DNA of 64,000 nt from Bdellovibrionota bacterium. GTDB lineage: Bacteria > Bdellovibrionota > Bdellovibrionia > Bdellovibrionales > JAMPXM01. Positions 59,508 through 64,000 of this stretch are shown here, one piece after another; within the stretch, counting starts at the first letter, position 1, and each line of letters starts with the position of its first letter. Both the position numbers and the translations under genes were made by a program. The DNA lies in the NCBI GenBank assembly GCA_963170185.1, contig CAUJGS010000033.1:62001-126000 (forward strand), given 5' to 3'. The notes under the pieces are model-generated. The model saw only the letters and a list, made by a program, of their open reading frames with translations, had not been told where the DNA came from and searched no databases.

Positions 59508-60326
59508 TTATCGCTCAAGTTCATCTAAATCAGCCTTCCATCGCTCGATGAAGCCAGCCAGCTTCGCAGCTTCACCGGTGGCATATGGCGATAGCCAACT
59601 CAAATCAAAATCTGGCCCACCGGAAGATCCTGTCGGCCGACTTTCGTCAAAGAGAGGCATCATGTTTCGCGCTAAATTAGAAACGCAGTTGTGAAGTTCC
59701 ATTATTTCTCCAGACTCATCACTTGACTGCTCCTGAAGCGCCAACGTCCTCGACTTCAATTTTGACCCTGTGTGAATTTCGGCTGTCCTGAATTTTTTGT
59801 CGTGACGTCTTGAAACTGCGAGGAACGGGATCAGATATATGAGCCGATCCGTTGAGTCTTTCTCGATCAGCCATTGTTTAAAGAGTTTGAACGTTGAATC
59901 GCCGCGAACTTCGTTTCCTTCGAAAGCAAAATAAATGAACCGCATTAAACGTTCAAATTCCACGCGACTACCGATTATCACTGCCTGGGTAAGCGAATTG
60001 TAGAAGACGTGATTCGATGGCGAGTTCCATCCCGCCAACTTAAATCCACCAGAGTCGAGAGTCGTATTTTTAAATCCGAAATAAGAATTCACGTACTCAA
60101 TCTGAAGGACTAGATCGAAGAAGTCCCAAAGTAGCTTTGACTGATCTCCATGTTGCAAAAATATTTTGGTCGAGCACAGTGGCTTTACAAACGGACCCAA
60201 GTCATATTTGCGTTCGTAGAATGGATTTCGTTCTGACCTGAGTCTTTCTAGAAAAGCGTCCATCCGAGCTGCTTTTTCGAGGACTGACATTGTTGCGAAT
60301 TTTTCAAGCGAAATGGGTGAGATCAT
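59508..60326 (-). CDS. Island protein of unknown function, 272 aa
   Basis: Clean ORF; stop of an upstream small ORF overlaps its ATG (TAATG). Confidence 0.7.
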   Translation of the reverse strand: MISPISLEKFATMSVLEKAARMDAFLERLRSERNPFYERKYDLGPFVKPLCSTKIFLQHGDQSKLLWDFFDLVLQIEYVNSYFGFKNTTLDSGGFKLAGWNSPSNHVFYNSLTQAVIIGSRVEFERLMRFIYFAFEGNEVRGDSTFKLFKQWLIEKDSTDRLIYLIPFLAVSRRHDKKFRTAEIHTGSKLKSRTLALQEQSSDESGEIMELHNCVSNLARNMMPLFDESRPTGSSGGPDFDLSWLSPYATGEAAKLAGFIERWKADLDELER

Positions 60327-60451
60327 TATGTTGCGTCCTTTGTGTCACTTCGAAGATCTGAACTATTCACCCCTGGCTTCGCTATATCATCCCAGTTCTT
60401 CTCAAAACCGAGGGCAAGGCGATAGAAATCGAAAGCGCGCTCATAAAACAA
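60326..60451 (-). CDS. Small ORF or gene remnant coupled to the 272-aa gene
   Basis: Frame 60487-60326 reads LPIANRLLSISKLFYERAFDFYRLALGFEKNWDDIAKPGVNSSDLRSDTKDAT*; only start candidate is TTG 60451; stop overlaps next ATG. Confidence 0.4.
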   Translation of the reverse strand: MFYERAFDFYRLALGFEKNWDDIAKPGVNSSDLRSDTKDAT

Positions 60452-60518
60452 TTTCGAAATCGATAAAAGCCGGTTCGCGATGGGAAGTTAAGTCTCTACG
60501 AAGCTACTAATCTAAGAT

Positions 60519-60887
60519 CTAGGCCACTTTGAGATCAAATTCGATTTGTTCGTATTCAACTAAAGGCGTCTTCACCGTGCGCCCCGCGACTGTCGAAGTC
60601 TTGATTTTAATCGCGCCGATAGATTCGAAAAACGAAACGAGCTTGTTAAGATTCGACACATCCATGTCGAGATGTTTTGCGAGCTCGTAGACCGACTTTG
60701 GTTTGTGAACAAGTATCGCCGACAGAACGCTGAGGTTCTTTACAAATCGGTCGAAGTCTTTCTTTGTGTCGAACGCGAGTTCGAAGTGATCGCCTTTGAG
60801 GCGTCCCTTGCGCGCGTCCTTCAATGCCTTTTTGAAACTAGAGAGCGATTCGCCTGAGGACTTAATGGAAACAATCAGCTTTTTCAT
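60519..60887 (-). CDS. TumA-like antitoxin (HVO_A0114-type winged HTH)
   Basis: HKPKSVYELAKHLDMDVSNLNKLVSFFESIGAIKIK; overlaps toxin stop (ATGA). Confidence 0.7.
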   Translation of the reverse strand: MKKLIVSIKSSGESLSSFKKALKDARKGRLKGDHFELAFDTKKDFDRFVKNLSVLSAILVHKPKSVYELAKHLDMDVSNLNKLVSFFESIGAIKIKTSTVAGRTVKTPLVEYEQIEFDLKVA

Positions 60888-61174
60888 AGTTTCACTCCCA
60901 ATTTTTTTAGAACCAACTTTTCGAAATCCTCAATTAACTTCTCGTCATCAACGTAGGTATACGAAAACTCTTGATCGTTGACATGAACATGCGGCCCCTT
61001 TGGGTGATGATTGTCGAGCAGAACGAACTCACCGCTTTTTAAATCTTTGCAGATCAATCCGTATTTAATGCCGTCTGGATACTTGGAAGACTTCCCAATT
61101 TCATGAATAGAAAGCTCGACCACATACCGGCCATGAAGGAAATTTTTAAGAAAAAACCTAACCTTTGCCTTCAT
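60884..61174 (-). CDS. TumE-like toxin (DUF6516 family)
   Basis: 96 aa; FVLLDNHHPKGPHVHVNDQEFSYTYVDDEKLIEDFEKLV. Confidence 0.7.
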   Translation of the reverse strand: MKAKVRFFLKNFLHGRYVVELSIHEIGKSSKYPDGIKYGLICKDLKSGEFVLLDNHHPKGPHVHVNDQEFSYTYVDDEKLIEDFEKLVLKKLGVKL

Positions 61175-61354
61175 GTTGGTATCCTAAAACACATATAGGT
61201 AAAATACAACCCATACCACACGTTATTTCGAATATTGCCTATTTCAGCACTCATTTCGTATACACCGCAAACCCATTTCCGACCCGCCAAGAGTTTGCTT
61301 TCCAATTCAACGCTTCGCCATCACCAATCTCTTTTCTTACTTCTTCTTCCCCTC

Positions 61355-61419
61355 CGCATCTCTGCTCCTGACCACCTGCCCTTATTCGTGGAGGGCGGGT
61401 GGTCAGGAGCAGAGATGCG
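61355..61419. repeat. 27-bp inverted repeat, 11-nt loop
   Basis: cgcatctctgctcctgaccacctgccc ... gggcgggtggtcaggagcagagatgcg, single T/G wobble position. Confidence 0.97.
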
Positions 61420-61469
61420 CTTCCCGGATTTTAGAAACCAGCAATTTCAACGATTTGAACTGAACACCG

Positions 61470-61521
61470 TGGACCCAAAGCATCCCACCTCTGAGATGAG
61501 CAAAGGGATGCTTTGGGTCCA
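61470..61521. repeat. 17-bp perfect inverted repeat, 18-nt loop
   Basis: tggacccaaagcatccc ... gggatgctttgggtcca. Confidence 0.97.
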
Positions 61522-61573
61522 GCAACTTTTCACGCTTTAAAACCAGTACAACCTTCGGCTGGACGCCGCCTGA

Positions 61574-62389
61574 TTAGAATTCAAACCAATCAATGTTGAG
61601 GCAGCGAACCACCTCGGACTTTGAGGGCCCAAGGTCCTTGTAGAGCTCATCTAGAAACGTCGGAATCCGGCGTCGCACTTCTTGGGCTAGTTCGCGCGAC
61701 AGCGACATTGGCCCCGTGTAGAAGAGGTCACTCTCATTGCGCGCTCGCATTGAATCAACTGCCTTAAGTCGCCAGTTACGATGATGTGACAAAACAAATG
61801 GGGAACTTGCTGCGACATGCGTCTTTTGAGGCCCCACTGACACAATGCCAGATTGACTTTGACAGAGGCCAGTTTCGACCAAAAAGTTTACGATCTCGCT
61901 CATGGTTGATCGAGAAATACCAAAACGTAGCGCAAGGCTCTCTGCAGTTTGTTTTTCTTCAAGTGCCGATGCATTCCTAACTGCTGAGTAAATCCAATCA
62001 GAGTAGAAAGTTGCTTTTGCTGCGTCTGTCATGGCTTCGTCGACCTTGAGTCGCTTAGTAAGAGTTTGGGCGCGACTTTGTGATTCAATGACTTGATTTC
62101 GCAAACGAGTTTTCAAGCGGGTCGACCCGGCGCGAGCGAAGTCGACCAGAAGTAAGAAGTGTCTCGCCTCGTCTTCAGCAAAACCGATGTAATCACAGAG
62201 ATCGTTCGCAAGTTCTAGACTTAGGTTTCGATCCCCTCGCATCACTTGGCTGATCATAGTCGAAGTAACGCCGATCGCCTTCGCCATGCGACTCCACTGA
62301 CCTCGCTGGGTTACGGACTTCTCTTTCACCCAACCCTTCAAAAAAAGCCGATAATCTAGAAACTCAAAAACAGACTTTAAGTTATTCAT
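61574..62389 (-). CDS. TIGR02147-family (DUF4423-like) regulator
   Basis: FEFLDYRLFLKGWVKEKSVTQRGQWSRMAKAIGVTSTMISQVMRGDRNLSLELANDLCDYIGFAEDEARHFLLLV; second HTH, AESLALRFGISRSTMSEIVNFL. Confidence 0.82.
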   Translation of the reverse strand: MNNLKSVFEFLDYRLFLKGWVKEKSVTQRGQWSRMAKAIGVTSTMISQVMRGDRNLSLELANDLCDYIGFAEDEARHFLLLVDFARAGSTRLKTRLRNQVIESQSRAQTLTKRLKVDEAMTDAAKATFYSDWIYSAVRNASALEEKQTAESLALRFGISRSTMSEIVNFLVETGLCQSQSGIVSVGPQKTHVAASSPFVLSHHRNWRLKAVDSMRARNESDLFYTGPMSLSRELAQEVRRRIPTFLDELYKDLGPSKSEVVRCLNIDWFEF

Positions 62390-62412
62390 TTCATGTATTT
62401 ATATCATATCAT

Positions 62413-62439
62413 GCATCATTTGATAAACAATTATGATGC
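62413..62439. promoter_or_regulatory. Inverted-repeat operator candidate between divergent genes
   Basis: gcatcat-ttgataaacaatt-atgatgc in an AT-rich intergenic region. Confidence 0.45.
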
Positions 62440-62488
62440 TTTTTAACTTTATAGATCTATTGCGACGAGTCAGAGGCGGATATATATG

Positions 62489-62554
62489 CCCTCACGCCGA
62501 ATTTGGCACTTCTGAATGAAGAAATTCAGAGACGTCCCAAGGGAGGCCGTGAGG
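62489..62554 (+). promoter_or_regulatory. Structured leader RNA candidate
   Basis: Nested helices cctcacg(62490-62496)/cgtgagg(62548-62554), ttgg(62503-62506)/ccaa(62537-62540), tctgaat(62511-62517)/attcaga(62524-62530). Confidence 0.4.
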
Positions 62555-62653
62555 ATTATGTCTGGCTTGCAACCAAAGCGCTCTAGCAAGGCGGGTGGCA
62601 AGAAAAGATCACCTCATTACTTAACCCTAATGGGCACAAATGTTGCCCCTTGA
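62516..62653 (+). CDS. Small basic ORF, 45 aa
   Basis: MKKFRDVPREAVRIMSGLQPKRSSKAGGKKRSPHYLTLMGTNVAP*; below the ORF-track length cut-off; ends 31 nt before the lipoprotein ATG. Confidence 0.4.
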   Translation: MKKFRDVPREAVRIMSGLQPKRSSKAGGKKRSPHYLTLMGTNVAP

Positions 62654-62684
62654 AGTGGCCGATGGGCCAAGAAATGAGTTTGAA

Positions 62685-63902
62685 ATGAAGCACCTAGCGA
62701 TAGCGAGCTTAACGATTGCGATGACCGCAACCACCGCTTGTTCCAATTGGGAGCGATCAGGGGGCACTGCTGGCGCCGGTCAAGGCGTGATTTCAGCCGG
62801 ACCACCGCTTGCACAAGGAACGGTTGACGGCGGCGGCGGGAATTCGGTTTTACTGTCCTCTTCAGTTCTTGAAGTAAACAGTGTAATGGACCGGATTAAG
62901 GAGCTAAGTAAATCCCCAGCATATTTCAATGTATATTCGATTGGCGACGACTGGAAGTTTGCTCGAGAAAAGAAGTATCAAGTTCTCCTCAGGGACGTTT
63001 CAGAAAAAGCATCCCAACTACTGCTCAGTCTTGTGCTGAACGACAAAGTCGTCTTACAAACGGACGCCTGTACCGACCCCCACTCTGGTGTGCCTCGCGA
63101 CGGATCCGCACATGGAGTTGGAAAAAATGGAACAATTTGTTTGAGTACAAGTCGTCTTCAGCGAATTCCACCTGGCGAACTAAAAAATCAGATATTGGCA
63201 CTGCTTCTTCACGAGGTTGTCCATCTCTTAGGTTATGGCGAACATTTCGCCCAGTATGCGCAAGACTATTACTTGCGAGATATTGCAGGTTCGCTTGACG
63301 TCATTGGTCTAATTAACTGTTCTCAATGGCACCAATCCCCGTACTCGGCGCGTTGCATGTTGGGAAATAGGCCATCACTGAATCCACAGTATGCAGTTAG
63401 TCCAGATCCACAACTTGCCAAACTTGAATCAATTAAAACTTTTTTGGATCAAAAAGGAATCAGCTGCAACTCTCCAGATGGTAGGCCACTTACCTGGGAA
63501 GAGTTAATAAAACGCATTGCAGATCCAGATTCTCGAACGAAATTCGGATTTACTGACCTACCTCTTTCTGAATATCGCACGCGCGAATACATGGAACTTA
63601 TCAACAGGCTCATGAGGGATTCACTGGCCTATGGGCACCATTTTGAGACTCCAAAACAATCTGTTTTGGAAGAATCATTCTTCCCGAAATTCAAGATGGG
63701 ATGGGCTGATCGGGCGATCAAGATCGATCAAATACTCGCTGAAACAGCAGCGAAGTGGGCTGCCTTTTACCCAAACAGCACCTATGAGGAGAGACGATTT
63801 AGCGCGTGTCAGATTGATAGCTTTCGTGAGCGGTTAACCTTTTTCAGAAAACTCGAACTCGAAAGGGACTCAAGCATCCAAACTGTGCTCGAGTTCGAGT
63901 GA
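62685..63902 (+). CDS. Exported lipoprotein, putative zinc metallopeptidase
   Basis: Lipobox TTAC; LLHEVVHLLGYGEHFAQYA (HExxHxxGxxEH). Confidence 0.7.
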   Translation: MKHLAIASLTIAMTATTACSNWERSGGTAGAGQGVISAGPPLAQGTVDGGGGNSVLLSSSVLEVNSVMDRIKELSKSPAYFNVYSIGDDWKFAREKKYQVLLRDVSEKASQLLLSLVLNDKVVLQTDACTDPHSGVPRDGSAHGVGKNGTICLSTSRLQRIPPGELKNQILALLLHEVVHLLGYGEHFAQYAQDYYLRDIAGSLDVIGLINCSQWHQSPYSARCMLGNRPSLNPQYAVSPDPQLAKLESIKTFLDQKGISCNSPDGRPLTWEELIKRIADPDSRTKFGFTDLPLSEYRTREYMELINRLMRDSLAYGHHFETPKQSVLEESFFPKFKMGWADRAIKIDQILAETAAKWAAFYPNSTYEERRFSACQIDSFRERLTFFRKLELERDSSIQTVLEFE

Positions 63903-63931
63903 TCATATACTTGCTCAACTGTTTTCGCGCC

Positions 63932-63958
63932 CTCGATGGTCCACCGATGGTCCACGAG
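63932..63958. repeat. Direct repeat DR-R
   Basis: ctcgatggtccaccgatggtccacgag, identical to 57693-57719. Confidence 0.95.
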
Positions 63959-64000
63959 GGGTCGAAAAGGGTCGTTTTTCGTCGTCATCCGTCGCACTAA

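Larger units (their letters stand above)
57627..64000. mobile_element. Integrative genomic island inserted at the tRNA-fMet 3' end (right end not seen)
   Basis: tRNA gene followed directly by integrase and Xis-like genes, then unknown/TA/regulatory genes of lower GC; no second copy of the tRNA 3' end seen in window. Confidence 0.75.

Noticed and set aside
60313-60510. 65-aa + ORF
   Set aside because: The opposite strand carries a better reading frame (60487-60326) coupled to the next gene.
61235-61540. 101-aa + ORF across the two hairpins
   Set aside because: Covers inverted repeats, no RBS and no coding-like composition; structure explains the region better.
63809-63997. 62-aa minus ORF containing VDHRWTIE (also seen at 57597-57959)
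   Set aside because: The shared peptide is just the translated 27-bp direct repeat; not evidence of a gene.

Overview
The window is mostly a compact, chromosomal delta-proteobacteria/Bdellovibrionota-like core region. The taxonomic guess is inference from gene content: a TIGR02147-type regulator, coiled-coil proteins and the ffh-rpsP-khpA-rimM-trmD-rplS-rnhB-yraN order. Recognisable core genes are dnaE, guaA, guaB, a gamma-carbonic anhydrase, a bifunctional-nuclease-family gene, miaB, a thiolase plus scoAB operon, a PQQ-type sugar dehydrogenase, pyk, argS, an HU gene, a VKOR-DsbA fusion, a CHASE2-adenylate cyclase, lptD, the ffh to yraN ribosomal/RNA-modification operon, an L,D-transpeptidase, prfC, trhO and a radical SAM gene. 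An initiator tRNA-fMet gene (57550-57626) is followed at once by a lower-GC integrative island. The island carries a tyrosine recombinase, an AlpA/Xis-like HTH, an unknown 272-aa protein with a coupled small ORF, a TumA/TumE-like toxin-antitoxin pair, two very strong hairpins, a TIGR02147-like regulator, and a divergent lipoprotein with a near-metzincin motif. That lipoprotein is preceded by a structured leader with a 45-aa ORF. A 27-bp direct repeat occurs beside the integrase and again at 63932-63958, the latter next to GTCG repeats phased at 10 bp. Other notable points are an extragenic palindromic repeat family, structured RNA leaders, charged tails on L19 and RimM, a basic-repeat/zinc-finger protein, and a GNAT + haem-oxygenase-like operon. 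All calls come from reading the sequence and the supplied translations; no searches were run.
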